Shown piece after piece: positions 8,020-16,369 of a stretch of 64,000 nucleotides of DNA. Position numbers and translations under genes: made by a program. Location of the stretch: NCBI GenBank assembly GCA_910588425.1, contig CAJUPM010000011.1, positions 5,181 to 69,180 on the forward strand. The letters run 5' to 3'. Below the pieces are notes generated by a model. The model saw only the letters and a program-made list of their open reading frames with translations. It was not told the origin of the DNA and made no database searches. Each line of letters starts with the position of its first letter. Within the stretch, counting starts at the first letter, position 1. This DNA comes from an uncultured Christensenellaceae bacterium. GTDB lineage: Bacteria > Bacillota > Clostridia > Christensenellales > Christensenellaceae.

Positions 8020-9030
8020 ATGGCAATTAAAGTTGGTATCAACGGTTTTGGTCGTATCGGCCGCCTTGTGTTCCGTGCGACGGTTGAGAACCCCAATGTT
8101 GAAGTTGTCGCTATCAACGACCCCTTCATCGATCCCGAGTATATGGTTTATATGCTCACTTATGATACGGTTCATGGCCGTTTCAAGGGCGAGGCTTCTG
8201 CGAAAGACGGCGCTATCGTTGTCAACGGCAAGGAGATCAAAGTTTTCGCAGAGATGAATCCTGCGGATATCAAATGGGCTGACTGCGGCGCTGAGTATAT
8301 CGTCGAGTCCACGGGCGCATTCACCACGACGGAGAAAGCTTCCGCGCACTTCGCCGGCGGCGCAAAGAAGGTTGTCATTTCTGCTCCTTCCTCCGATGCT
8401 CCGATGTTCGTTATGGGCGTCAACAACGACAAATACACTTCCGATATGAAGGTTGTCTCCAATGCTTCCTGCACGACGAACTGCCTGGCTCCTCTGGCAA
8501 AAGTCATCAACGACAAGTTCGGCATCGTTGAGGGCCTGATGACCACGGTTCACGCAACCACGGCAACCCAGAAGACGGTTGACGGCCCCTCCAAGAAGGA
8601 CTGGAGAGGCGGCAGAGGCGCTGCTTTCAACATCATTCCTTCCTCCACGGGCGCTGCAAAAGCTGTCGGCAAGGTCATTCCTGAGCTGAACGGCAAACTG
8701 ACGGGCATGGCATTCCGCGTTCCGACGGCAGACGTTTCTGTTGTCGACCTGACCTGCCGCCTGGCAAAACCCGCGACCTATGAGGAGATCAAGGCTGCAG
8801 TTAAGGCTGCTTCCGAGAACGAGCTCAAGGGCATCATGGGCTACACCGAGGATAAGGTCGTTTCTTCCGACTTCATCTCCGACGCCAGAACCTCCATCTT
8901 CGATGCAGACGCTGGTATCGCCCTGAACGACAATTTCGTCAAGCTGGTTTCTTGGTATGACAATGAGTGGGGCTACTCCAACAAAGTTGTCAACCTCATC
9001 GAGCACATGGCGAAGGTCGACGCTCAGTAA
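8020..9030 (+). CDS. gap: Glyceraldehyde-3-phosphate dehydrogenase, type I
   Basis: NAD-dependent glycolytic enzyme forming 1,3-bisphosphoglycerate. 336 aa. The Rossmann start GINGFGRIGRLVFRA (7-21), the active-site SNASCTTNCLAPL (about 148-160), and WYDNEWGYSNKV near residue 315 are all intact. Codon choice is noticeably more uniform than in neighbours, as expected of a highly expressed gene. It stands alone between a strong promoter and a strong terminator. Confidence 0.97.
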   Translation: MAIKVGINGFGRIGRLVFRATVENPNVEVVAINDPFIDPEYMVYMLTYDTVHGRFKGEASAKDGAIVVNGKEIKVFAEMNPADIKWADCGAEYIVESTGAFTTTEKASAHFAGGAKKVVISAPSSDAPMFVMGVNNDKYTSDMKVVSNASCTTNCLAPLAKVINDKFGIVEGLMTTVHATTATQKTVDGPSKKDWRGGRGAAFNIIPSSTGAAKAVGKVIPELNGKLTGMAFRVPTADVSVVDLTCRLAKPATYEEIKAAVKAASENELKGIMGYTEDKVVSSDFISDARTSIFDADAGIALNDNFVKLVSWYDNEWGYSNKVVNLIEHMAKVDAQ

Positions 9031-9075
9031 GAAAAGCAAAAAAGATGCTTTGGCATCTGAATATGTGCTGATTTG

Positions 9076-9105
9076 CGGCAGAGCCTATAGGCTCTGCCGT
9101 TTTTA
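9076..9105 (+). terminator. Terminator of gap
   Basis: CGGCAGAGCC/GGCTCTGCCG 10-bp arms, 4-base loop, then five T residues. Confidence 0.93.
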
Positions 9106-9166
9106 TATTATTTGCAAAACCGGGATAGGATTTCCGGCAAAAATATTGTAGAATAAAGAGTAGGAT

Positions 9167-10012
9167 ATGACAAAGGAAGGAGAGCGTGGGCTCCGCCCAT
9201 GCGGCAAAAAAATGGATGGCAATACCTATCCTGGATTTCGCGGAATGATCCGTGAATTTGAAGATATATTGGCTTGGTGGTGGATGGATGGGAGTCCCAA
9301 AAGGGATTACAAAGTGAAGTATTATGGGGAGGGTTTTGACACCTCTCTGGATGCGAGCAGCTTGCCGCGGATTCGTTTTAGGCGCACCTACGATGTCAAT
9401 TACTCCGGCTTTTTGCTCCGAAATAAAAACACGGTGGAAGAGGATCAGCTGCGGGCTTATTGCGTCCAAAATGGATTGACTTATAATATTAATTATTGGT
9501 CTAGGTACGTCTCGGTCTCCATCTATGCGCCTAGCTATGAGACGCTGAAAAAATGCGCGCTGATGAAAAAGTTGCAGGAGATTTACCAGTGGCTGGGCGG
9601 CTATCTGGAAATTGCCCAAAAGTTTGCAGGCAATCCCATGATGGAGGAGATCAAGAAATATCAGCAAAAGAACTTCCTTTATAATGGAGAAATCATGCCA
9701 TGGGGCGTCTCCTATCCGAGCACTTCGGATTCCGAAGGATATACCAGCGCAAGCGGCTCGTTCTCTTTTGCGAATTATGGCTATCGGAATTTGCAGTCGG
9801 AGGAGGAGATGATCGGCTTTATGCTGGCCTATTGCGCAAAAGTGCAGTGGAACACCGAACCCAGGTATTTGAATCTCTATGGCATTCGCTGGCGCTATTA
9901 TGACAATGAGGATATGCGCAAAGCGATTACTGTGATGCCAAGCTACTATGCGCGGGATCCGCTGGCCTATCAGCCGCCGGCGGAAAAGCCGCCGCTCAAG
10001 GATTTCTTTTAG
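9167..10012 (+). CDS. Hypothetical protein, Tyr/Trp-rich
   Basis: 281 aa, family not recognised. No signal peptide or membrane helix is visible. It contains WWWMDG near residue 37 and many tyrosines, and ends in a Pro/Lys-rich tail. The region 57-130 alternates charged and aromatic residues, as in a beta-rich soluble domain. The start is uncertain: the ATG at 9167 precedes the only purine-rich ribosome-like stretch, and an in-frame ATG at 9212 gives 266 aa without a good ribosome site. The following pseudo-helicase gene begins 78 bases later on the same strand, so they may be co-expressed. Confidence 0.6.
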   Translation: MTKEGERGLRPCGKKMDGNTYPGFRGMIREFEDILAWWWMDGSPKRDYKVKYYGEGFDTSLDASSLPRIRFRRTYDVNYSGFLLRNKNTVEEDQLRAYCVQNGLTYNINYWSRYVSVSIYAPSYETLKKCALMKKLQEIYQWLGGYLEIAQKFAGNPMMEEIKKYQQKNFLYNGEIMPWGVSYPSTSDSEGYTSASGSFSFANYGYRNLQSEEEMIGFMLAYCAKVQWNTEPRYLNLYGIRWRYYDNEDMRKAITVMPSYYARDPLAYQPPAEKPPLKDFF

Positions 10013-10090
10013 AGCGTGCGGTTATGGGGCAAGGGATAGCGCCGGATAAAGGCGCGATCGCATGTAAGATTGGCGGAATGGAGAACTAGA

Positions 10091-11572
10091 ATGGGCAAAG
10101 GGATTGCGGAGCTGGTTGGCAGCGCGTATGAAAATTGGTACGGCGAGAAAGTGTTTCTGGATTGCGGGCCGGATTGCGGCCTGGAATCCTTCGTGCTGGA
10201 GCAGGTTTGCCCAATGGCGGCGGCCACGGGCAAGGAGATTTTGTATCTGACGAACGCCGGCCGGATGCAGGAGGAAAAAGAGCGGCTGGATCGCGGGGAC
10301 GCCGAGCGAGTGCTGCGCATCATGGATTATGCGGAATTCGAGCAGATGGTGCAATACCACGTCGCCTACGACGGCCAGTATGACTATATCTTTGCAGAGG
10401 ATTGCCGCCTGTTGCTGGAATCCCAGCGGGAGCCTGCCTATTCGGCCCTGGTCTACGATTTTCTCATGCAGGCAGAGCGCAGCGCTGTCATCCTGATAGG
10501 CGCGAACGCCAAAGGGCTTCAGGAGTATCTGCTGAGCGCGGGAAAGCTAAAGCGGGAAAACCTCTTTGTGCTCGCCGGACAGAGCGCTCCCGGGCACATC
10601 GTATTTGTGCAAAAAGAGCGGGGAAAATCCACGGGTATCAGGCTTGCGCAGGAGCTGATGGCGCAGTATCCCGGGGAAGGCATCGCCTATTTTTGCGGCA
10701 GCAAGGAAAAAATGCGGCTGGCGGCAAAGGCTTTTCGCTCAAAGGCCAGCTATTTCTATGGCGCGGATCTGCCTGAAAACACCTGCCGCGTGCGGGAGGG
10801 AAGGCTCCTCTTCCGGCAGGATATTCTGGTGGCAGATGGCAGAAACATGGGGCGTGGGCTATGCGTTCAGGGCATGCGGCATATCATCGCCGATTTATTC
10901 GACGTCGATCAGATACTGGACTGCCTGAATGCGCTTGACCAGCAGGGGGAGAGCATCTGCCTTTACATCATCGAATATAACGGCACGCAGCTGCGCTATT
11001 TGCGCGGGATTTACCAGGCTCAGGCGGAGAATTTATCTTGGTTTGAACAGATGGAGCGCGGCGAAGGGGCAGAATTTATGCGGCGCAGCCAGAGCCCGCG
11101 CTTTCTCGCAGAAAACCCCATGTTCTTTATCGAGCAGGCAGATGAATATGGGAACTGCCGTTTTCAGGTGAATAGCAGGCAGAGAGCGGTCTGCGAGATC
11201 GCCATTGCTGTGTTAAACGCCATTGAAAAACAGGGGTATCGGCAATGGGTGATGCAGGCGCTGGGCGCAGCTTCCCGGGCGCAGCAGATGCAGCTGCCGA
11301 GATATGCGCTGGATGAGAAAAGCCGGGGCGAACTGCTCGCACGGATAGAAGCCCAAAGCGGGAAAAAGCTTGCGGGGGAAGAACTGGCCTTTTTCAGGCG
11401 CTATCTGTGCGAAAAACTGGGCCGCAAGAGCATCAGCGTCTCCATGGCAAACACGCTGTTTGGCAAACTGCATTTGCCCTATCAGGTGCGCAGCAAAAAA
11501 GAGCGCGCCCGCACAAGCCCCTACTATAACCAGCACTACTGGATGCTGGAGCGGATGCCTTTGGATGAATAG
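10091..11572 (+). CDS. Helicase-like protein with degenerate catalytic motifs
   Basis: 493 aa. The fold order resembles superfamily 2 DEAD/DEAH-like helicases: ATP-site strand (VFLDCGPDCGLES, 21-33), a GKEILYLTNAGRM strand-turn (48-60), a motif II-like YDYIFAEDCRLLL (97-109), a motif III-like VILIGANAKG, and a second RecA-like half with a motif V-like RQDILVADGRNMGRGL. The key residues are missing: no GKT lysine in the P-loop, no DE-x-H, and no motif VI arginine pair. ATP-driven unwinding is therefore unlikely; it may bind nucleic acid or protein. The ATG at 10091 is preferred, with GGAG eight bases upstream, over a TTG at 10070. The helicase relationship is inferred from pattern only. Confidence 0.6.
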   Translation: MGKGIAELVGSAYENWYGEKVFLDCGPDCGLESFVLEQVCPMAAATGKEILYLTNAGRMQEEKERLDRGDAERVLRIMDYAEFEQMVQYHVAYDGQYDYIFAEDCRLLLESQREPAYSALVYDFLMQAERSAVILIGANAKGLQEYLLSAGKLKRENLFVLAGQSAPGHIVFVQKERGKSTGIRLAQELMAQYPGEGIAYFCGSKEKMRLAAKAFRSKASYFYGADLPENTCRVREGRLLFRQDILVADGRNMGRGLCVQGMRHIIADLFDVDQILDCLNALDQQGESICLYIIEYNGTQLRYLRGIYQAQAENLSWFEQMERGEGAEFMRRSQSPRFLAENPMFFIEQADEYGNCRFQVNSRQRAVCEIAIAVLNAIEKQGYRQWVMQALGAASRAQQMQLPRYALDEKSRGELLARIEAQSGKKLAGEELAFFRRYLCEKLGRKSISVSMANTLFGKLHLPYQVRSKKERARTSPYYNQHYWMLERMPLDE

Positions 11573-11632
11573 CTTCCATCATTTTGCGCAAAGAGATGGT
11601 GTATCCTTCGTGTAAAAAATATGCCAAACTGC

Positions 11633-11660
11633 TTCATTTTTGTGGGAGGCGGTGTATAAT
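11633..11660 (+). promoter_or_regulatory. Predicted promoter of the amino-acid binding protein
   Basis: Weak TTCATT (11633-11638), 16-base spacer, perfect TATAAT (11655-11660). Confidence 0.5.
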
Positions 11661-11705
11661 CAAAACTGCACTTAGGTTTTCGCGTTTGGAAGGAGAAACA
11701 GGGAA

Positions 11706-12473
11706 ATGAAAAAGTGGACAAGGCTTTTGACAGCGCTGATGGCGGCGCTTTTGATATGCGGCATGTTTGCGGCCTGCGGAAAGGGTTCCGAGGTTGCGGA
11801 AATTAAAAAATCCGGCAAACTGGTTGTACTGACGAGCTCCGACTTCCCACCCTTCGAATATCAGGGCGAAGAGGGCGGCACTATTGGCGTAGATATGGAG
11901 ATTTGCCAGGCCATCGCGGATGAGCTGGGTGTAGAGCTGGAAGTTGTGGATATGGATTTTGCGGATATCCCGGCCGCCGTTGCCGCTGGCAAAGGGCATA
12001 TCGCCGCTGCGGGCATGACGGTTACAGAGGAGCGCAGGCAGATCATGGATTTCACGGAAAGCTATCTGCCGGCCGCGCAGTATCTGCTGGTTCCGGCTGG
12101 CTCTGGCATCAAGACGGCAGCAGACCTGGAGGGCAAAGTCGTCGGCGTGCAGGTGGGCACCACGGGCGATCACTTCGCGACGCAGCAGGGAAATGCCAAG
12201 AGCATCGAGCGCTATGCCACACTGACCGAAGCGTCCGCGGCTCTGATGAGCGGCAAGCTGGATGCTGTCGTCGTCGATGAGCTGCCGGCAAGGGCCATCG
12301 CGGCGCAGAACGCGGATAAGCTGGAAGTCGCGGGCGAAAAGCTGACGGAAGAGGAGTATGCCCTGGGCATTGCCAAGGATTCGGATTTGCTCAAGAAGGC
12401 GAATAAAGTCATCGCGGAGCTGAAAGAAGAGGGCAAGATCGACGCGTTTGTCTCGAACCACAGCATGAAGTAG
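11706..12473 (+). CDS. Amino-acid ABC transporter substrate-binding lipoprotein (orphan)
   Basis: 255 aa type-2 periplasmic-binding-fold protein of the polar amino acid family (PF00497). A lipoprotein signal ends at FAAC (cysteine 24). Hallmarks are LVVLTSSDFPPFEYQ (about 39-53), GVDMEICQAIADELG and a ligand arginine in TVTEERRQIMDFTESY. It captures an amino acid outside the membrane and hands it to a permease, but no permease or ATPase lies nearby. It is transcribed alone between its own promoter and a strong terminator. Substrate unknown. Confidence 0.9.
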   Translation: MKKWTRLLTALMAALLICGMFAACGKGSEVAEIKKSGKLVVLTSSDFPPFEYQGEEGGTIGVDMEICQAIADELGVELEVVDMDFADIPAAVAAGKGHIAAAGMTVTEERRQIMDFTESYLPAAQYLLVPAGSGIKTAADLEGKVVGVQVGTTGDHFATQQGNAKSIERYATLTEASAALMSGKLDAVVVDELPARAIAAQNADKLEVAGEKLTEEEYALGIAKDSDLLKKANKVIAELKEEGKIDAFVSNHSMK

Positions 12474-12486
12474 CCGGCCTGGTGAG

Positions 12487-12524
12487 TTGGCGGAGCAGGA
12501 AATTTCCTGTTCCGCCAATTTTTA
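12487..12524 (+). terminator. Terminator of the amino-acid binding protein gene
   Basis: TTGGCGGA...TCCGCCAA hairpin, 12487-12518, followed by TTTTTA. Confidence 0.88.
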
Positions 12525-12648
12525 TTCAAGGAAAAGTTATGCCAAAACGGCTCTGCCATGCATGGGCGGCCAAGGAGGGGGGGCAGGCCGCCCGCGTGAG
12601 GGATGAGAGAAAAAGGCGGGGTGAATCGAATTTTGGCCGCCGGAGTTC

Positions 12649-12677
12649 TTGTCTAAAGCGCGGCGATGCGCTAAAAT
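12649..12677 (+). promoter_or_regulatory. Predicted promoter of the phosphoribosyltransferase gene
   Basis: TTGTCT (12649-12654), 17-base spacer, TAAAAT (12672-12677). Confidence 0.65.
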
Positions 12678-12725
12678 AGGAGAGGGCGCAGGGCGGCATT
12701 GCCTTGTGCGGCGAAGGAGGAAGAG

Positions 12726-13286
12726 ATGAAAAGGGAATATACACTGCGCGTTGCCGGGCTGACGCGCCAGCTCAAGCTCTATCCGATCAGCGATGCGCTT
12801 CAAATTGCGGCGTTTATCCTGCTGGGGGATGCGGAGCTGACCGAAGCCTGCGCCAGGGAATTGGCGGCGCACATGCCGGAGCACGATATTTTGCTGACGG
12901 CAGAAGCCAAGAGCATTCCGCTGATCCACGAGATCGCAAGGCAGCGGGGCGAGGCCAAGCATATCGTCGCCCGCAAGGGCACCAAGGTCTATATGGCGAA
13001 TCCTCTGGCTGTGGAGGTGCGCTCGATCACCACGGAGCGCAAGCAGACGCTCTATCTGGGCGAGGACGACGCCCATGCCATGCGCGGCAAGCGCGTGCTG
13101 ATTGTGGATGACGTCATCAGCACAGGCGAATCGCTTCTGGCGATGGAAAAGCTGGTGGAGATGGCAGGCGGGAGCGTCGCCGGCAGAATGGCCGTGTTGG
13201 CCGAAGGCGATGCGGCGGATCGGGAAGATATTTTCTATCTGGAGCGTTTGCCGCTGTTTGATGCGGAGGGAAACCCGCTGGCATAA
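12726..13286 (+). CDS. Phosphoribosyltransferase, adenine/xanthine type
   Basis: 186 aa. The PRPP-binding signature VLIVDDVISTGES is near residues 127-139, and a flexible-loop region KGTKVYMANPLAVEV precedes it. The layout resembles purine phosphoribosyltransferases of the Apt/Xpt group, which convert a free base plus PRPP to a nucleotide. The base used cannot be assigned, and a regulatory (PurR-like) role is not excluded although no DNA-binding domain is present. The ATG at 12726 follows GAAGGAGGA; an upstream in-frame ATG at 12699 has no ribosome site. Confidence 0.82.
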   Translation: MKREYTLRVAGLTRQLKLYPISDALQIAAFILLGDAELTEACARELAAHMPEHDILLTAEAKSIPLIHEIARQRGEAKHIVARKGTKVYMANPLAVEVRSITTERKQTLYLGEDDAHAMRGKRVLIVDDVISTGESLLAMEKLVEMAGGSVAGRMAVLAEGDAADREDIFYLERLPLFDAEGNPLA

Positions 13287-13293
13287 CGGCATC

Positions 13294-13331
13294 AAAAGAA
13301 GCATCTTGCATGGGCAAGGTGCTTCTTTTAT
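13294..13331. terminator. Bidirectional terminator between phosphoribosyltransferase and ogt
   Basis: AAAAGAAGCATCTTGC pairs with GCAAGGTGCTTCTTTT around a short loop, serving the convergent genes on both sides. Confidence 0.85.
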
Positions 13332-13355
13332 TGGCGTTTATTTTGAGAAGATGCG

Positions 13356-13838
13356 CTAGGCTTTATCGGCTACGGGGACGCCCTCCAGCTCCAGCAAAAA
13401 TTTCTTCAAATGCAGGCCGCCCGCATAGCCGACCAGCTTGCCGTTGGCGCCGATGACGCGGTGGCAGGGGATCAGGATGGCGATGGGGTTTTTGTTGTTG
13501 GCCAGGCCGACTGCCCGGAACCCTTTGGGGCAGCCGATGGCCTCGGCCATATCCTTATAGGTGCGTGTCTGGCCGTATGGAATGGTGCAAAGCGCGCCCC
13601 AGGCCTTTTTCTGAAACTCGGTTCCAGCGGGATTCAACGGAAGGCTGAACGTTTGCCGCGTTTTAGCGAAATATTCGGATAGCTGGCGGCAGGCCTCCTG
13701 CAAAAGCGGGGTGTCCCTCTGCTCTGCGCCTGCGGGCAAAACGGGCGCTTCGCCGATATGCAGATGCGTGATGGCGTCGCCTTCTTGCACGATGGTAATG
13801 CGGCCAAGGGGAGCAGAAAAGCGGCAGTAAGATATCAT
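13356..13838 (-). CDS. ogt: Methylated-DNA--protein-cysteine S-methyltransferase
   Basis: Suicide DNA-repair protein that transfers alkyl groups from O6-alkylguanine to its own cysteine. 160 aa. The active site IPCHRVIG (about 121-128) and the preceding helix-turn-helix with the arginine finger (KGFRAVGLANNKNP) are complete. The start is the ATG at 13838, with AGGAGGA six bases upstream; the reading frame stays open to 13946 but without a ribosome site. Ogt/Ada C-terminal class. Confidence 0.93.
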   Translation of the reverse strand: MISYCRFSAPLGRITIVQEGDAITHLHIGEAPVLPAGAEQRDTPLLQEACRQLSEYFAKTRQTFSLPLNPAGTEFQKKAWGALCTIPYGQTRTYKDMAEAIGCPKGFRAVGLANNKNPIAILIPCHRVIGANGKLVGYAGGLHLKKFLLELEGVPVADKA

Positions 13839-13902
13839 GGAAATCCTCCTAATGAATGGATGGAGCGGCTTTTGCTGTGCCAAGCGCGGATGCGGTGGCA
13901 GC

Positions 13903-13937
13903 AAAAAGGCGCTTTCTATTTTACCAGAGAAAGCGCC
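13903..13937 (-). terminator. Terminator of the SDR gene
   Basis: GGCGCTTTCT/AGAAAGCGCC 10-bp arms; on the minus strand followed by TTTTT (complement of 13903-13907). Confidence 0.85.
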
Positions 13938-13950
13938 CTGATGCAAAGCT

Positions 13951-14727
13951 TTAGGGAATCATGGTAACGCCGCCCTCGGCCATGATGGTCTGCCCGGTGA
14001 TATGCCGGGAATCTTCGCTGGCGAGGAAGACGGCAACCGGGGCGATGTCCTCATAGGCGTCGCCAAAGCGCCCAATGGTCGTGGGGTTAAAGCCGAGCTT
14101 TACGGGATCGCGCTCCTCTTCGGGCATCCGCGCCAGCTCTTCGTAGTAGAAATCTGTGATGGCACCGGGGTTGATGGTATTGACATTGATGTTGTATTTG
14201 CCCCATTCTCTGGCGGCGGTTCTGGCCATGGCGCGGGTCGCCTCCTTGATCGCGCCGTATGCCGCGAGGCCATCCTGCCCCTCCACGCCGGCACCCGAAC
14301 CGATGCAGATCACCTTGCCGTGCCCGCTCTTTTTCAGCCAGGGGAAGCAGAGCCGCATCATATGGAAGCTGCCCATCAGCCCGCTCTGGTAGAAAGCGTC
14401 GAAATCCTCCTGGGTATGCGATTCAAAGGGCTTGCGGCCGCAGGTTGTGGCCATGGCGTTGTTGTAGAGAATATCGATGCCGCCAAAATGAGCGGCCGTG
14501 GCGGCGACATACGCCTCCATATCCGAAATTTTGGTGACATCGCAGACATAGCAGAAAACCTCTGCGCCCGCCTGCCGGCATTTCTCTTCCGTATCTGCTA
14601 GGCGATCCAGACTGCGCGCGCAAATGGAGATTTTCGCGCCCTCCTCAGCAAAGCGAATGGCAACCTGCTTGCCCAGCCCGCGGCCAGCGCCTGTGATAAT
14701 TGCAACTTTCCCCTCTAACTTCCCCAT
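13951..14727 (-). CDS. Short-chain dehydrogenase/reductase
   Basis: 258 aa NAD(P)-dependent oxidoreductase. The cofactor loop TGAGRGLGKQVA (about 12-23), the catalytic serine in CIGSGAGVEG, and YGAIK (Y-x3-K) are present. The usual NNAG reads NNAM. The start chosen is the ATG at 14727, preceded by AAGGAG nine bases away. Monocistronic. The substrate is unknown; FabG-like and hydroxysteroid-dehydrogenase-like activities are both possible for this family. Confidence 0.88.
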   Translation of the reverse strand: MGKLEGKVAIITGAGRGLGKQVAIRFAEEGAKISICARSLDRLADTEEKCRQAGAEVFCYVCDVTKISDMEAYVAATAAHFGGIDILYNNAMATTCGRKPFESHTQEDFDAFYQSGLMGSFHMMRLCFPWLKKSGHGKVICIGSGAGVEGQDGLAAYGAIKEATRAMARTAAREWGKYNINVNTINPGAITDFYYEELARMPEEERDPVKLGFNPTTIGRFGDAYEDIAPVAVFLASEDSRHITGQTIMAEGGVTMIP

Positions 14728-14877
14728 CGTGAGATACTCCTTTTCCATATTCTGATGTGCTCTAGATAGGTTTATCATATCGCGTTTGAAGGGGAGTGTC
14801 AATTTACACGGCACGATTTTTTGCTATGCGCAAAGGAAAAGGTGTGGTAAAATAGCGGTATCGCAGGAGGTGGGAAA

Positions 14878-15558
14878 ATGCTGGGGACGATTGTCAACAC
14901 AGTCGCGGTGATCCTGGGCGGGCTGATTGGCCTGGTGGCGAAAAAAGGGCTGCCGGAGCGCCTTTCGGATGCCGTCTTTAAGGCGCTGGGGCTTTGCACG
15001 CTGTATATCGGGATTTCCGGCTCGCTCAAGGGCGGGAATACGCTGATTCTCATCCTTTCCATGGTGCTGGGCACGCTGTTGGGCGAGGCGCTGGATTTGG
15101 ATAAACGCATCAACCGCCTGGGCGAATGGCTGGAGAGCAAGTTCCAGAAAAAAGAAGGCGGGCATTCCATCGCAGAAGGGTTTGTTACGGCAAGCCTGCT
15201 GTTCTGTGTGGGCGCGATGACGATTGTCGGCGCACTGCAAAGCGGGCTGAGCGGCGATCACCAGATGCTCTATACCAAATCTCTGCTGGATTTTGTCGCG
15301 GCCATCATCTTTGCCTCCTCGCTGGGCGTGGGCGTGCTGTTTGCCGCGGCCTTTGTGCTGGCCTATCAGGGGAGCATCGCCCTGCTGGCGGCGTGGGTCG
15401 CGCCGCTGTTATCAGATGCGGCAATCGCCGAGATGACGTGCGCCGGCTCGGTCATCATCATTGGTCTTGGGCTGAATATGCTGGGCATCAGCAAGTTCAA
15501 AGTGATGAACTTTGTGCCCGCCATCTTCATCCCCATTGTGCTCTGTTTATTTATGTAG
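14878..15558 (+). CDS. DUF554 family membrane protein (YdfK-like)
   Basis: 226 aa, at least six hydrophobic segments, opening with LGTIVNTVAVILGGLIGL and containing FCVGAMTIVGALQSGLSGD, typical of DUF554 proteins. Function is unknown; the family has been proposed to transport small solutes. AGGAGG precedes the ATG. The SGNH hydrolase follows after 11 bases, indicating one transcript. Confidence 0.9.
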   Translation: MLGTIVNTVAVILGGLIGLVAKKGLPERLSDAVFKALGLCTLYIGISGSLKGGNTLILILSMVLGTLLGEALDLDKRINRLGEWLESKFQKKEGGHSIAEGFVTASLLFCVGAMTIVGALQSGLSGDHQMLYTKSLLDFVAAIIFASSLGVGVLFAAAFVLAYQGSIALLAAWVAPLLSDAAIAEMTCAGSVIIIGLGLNMLGISKFKVMNFVPAIFIPIVLCLFM

Positions 15559-15569
15559 GAGGAGGCAAA

Positions 15570-16208
15570 ATGAAAAAGAGAATTTTATGCTTCGGAGATT
15601 CCAACACCTGGGGGTACGACGGCCAGACGGGCCTGCGCTTTGATGAGGATACGCGGTGGACGTCGTTGCTGCAAAGCCTGCTGGGGCCGGAATATGCGGT
15701 GCTCGAAGAGGGGCAGAACGGCCGGACGACGGTCTTTGCCGATCCCGTCGAGGGGAGCAAAAGCGGCATGGCCTATCTGGAGCCCTGCCTGGAGACGGCA
15801 AATCCCTTGCAGGCGGTGGTGATCATGCTGGGGACCAACGATGCAAAAGACCGATTTGGCTGCAATGCCTACCAGATTTCCCAAAGCGTCAAGCGGCTGG
15901 GGGAGATTGTACTGCGCAGGGATTACGCGCCTTATAAAGCGCCAGAACTGCTCATCGTCTCGCCCATCGAGATCAACGGCGGGATTTTAGCGGAAAACGA
16001 CGATCAGAATTTCAGCCAGGCATCGGCAGAGCGATCTGTGGATTTCTCCGGCCACTTTGCAGAACGCGCCCGGGAGCTGGGATGCCATTTTCTGGATGCG
16101 GCGGCGTATGCGCAGCCAGGGCTGGCAGACGGCGTGCATCTGGATGCGGAAAACCATGCGAAACTGGCGGAAGCGCTCTATCAGAAGCTGATGGATATTT
16201 TGGAATAA
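15570..16208 (+). CDS. SGNH/GDSL-family hydrolase
   Basis: 212 aa esterase-like protein. The nucleophile block CFGDSNTWGYD (7-17), the oxyanion-hole block IMLGTNDAKDRF (about 86-97) and the DGVHLD histidine motif near the C-terminus are present. There is no signal peptide, so it is cytoplasmic. It resembles the arylesterase/thioesterase-like GDSL group; the substrate is unknown. The ATG at 15570 follows AGGAGGAGG; the frame remains open far upstream only because of overlap with the previous gene. Confidence 0.9.
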   Translation: MKKRILCFGDSNTWGYDGQTGLRFDEDTRWTSLLQSLLGPEYAVLEEGQNGRTTVFADPVEGSKSGMAYLEPCLETANPLQAVVIMLGTNDAKDRFGCNAYQISQSVKRLGEIVLRRDYAPYKAPELLIVSPIEINGGILAENDDQNFSQASAERSVDFSGHFAERARELGCHFLDAAAYAQPGLADGVHLDAENHAKLAEALYQKLMDILE

Positions 16209-16214
16209 CGAGCG

Positions 16215-16248
16215 AAAGAGCAGGCGGGCAGCGGCCTGCTCTTTTTTT
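16215..16248 (+). terminator. Terminator of the DUF554-SGNH operon
   Basis: AAAGAGCAGGC/GCCTGCTCTTT arms plus a seven-T run. Confidence 0.9.
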
Positions 16249-16369
16249 GCCCCGAAACAGCATTTTACATGTTTGCCGCAACTTGATGAAAACTCTGCGG
16301 CAAATTCATGAACATTCTGTCGCAACCTCCTGATAAGGTAAGAATCAGCAAGCAGAGCAGGAGGAGAAC

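Noticed and set aside
12564..12593. GGGCGGCC/GGCCGCCC hairpin enclosing AGGAGGGGGGG
   Set aside because: No reading frame follows at a suitable distance and the next promoter (12649) lies downstream; no function could be supported.
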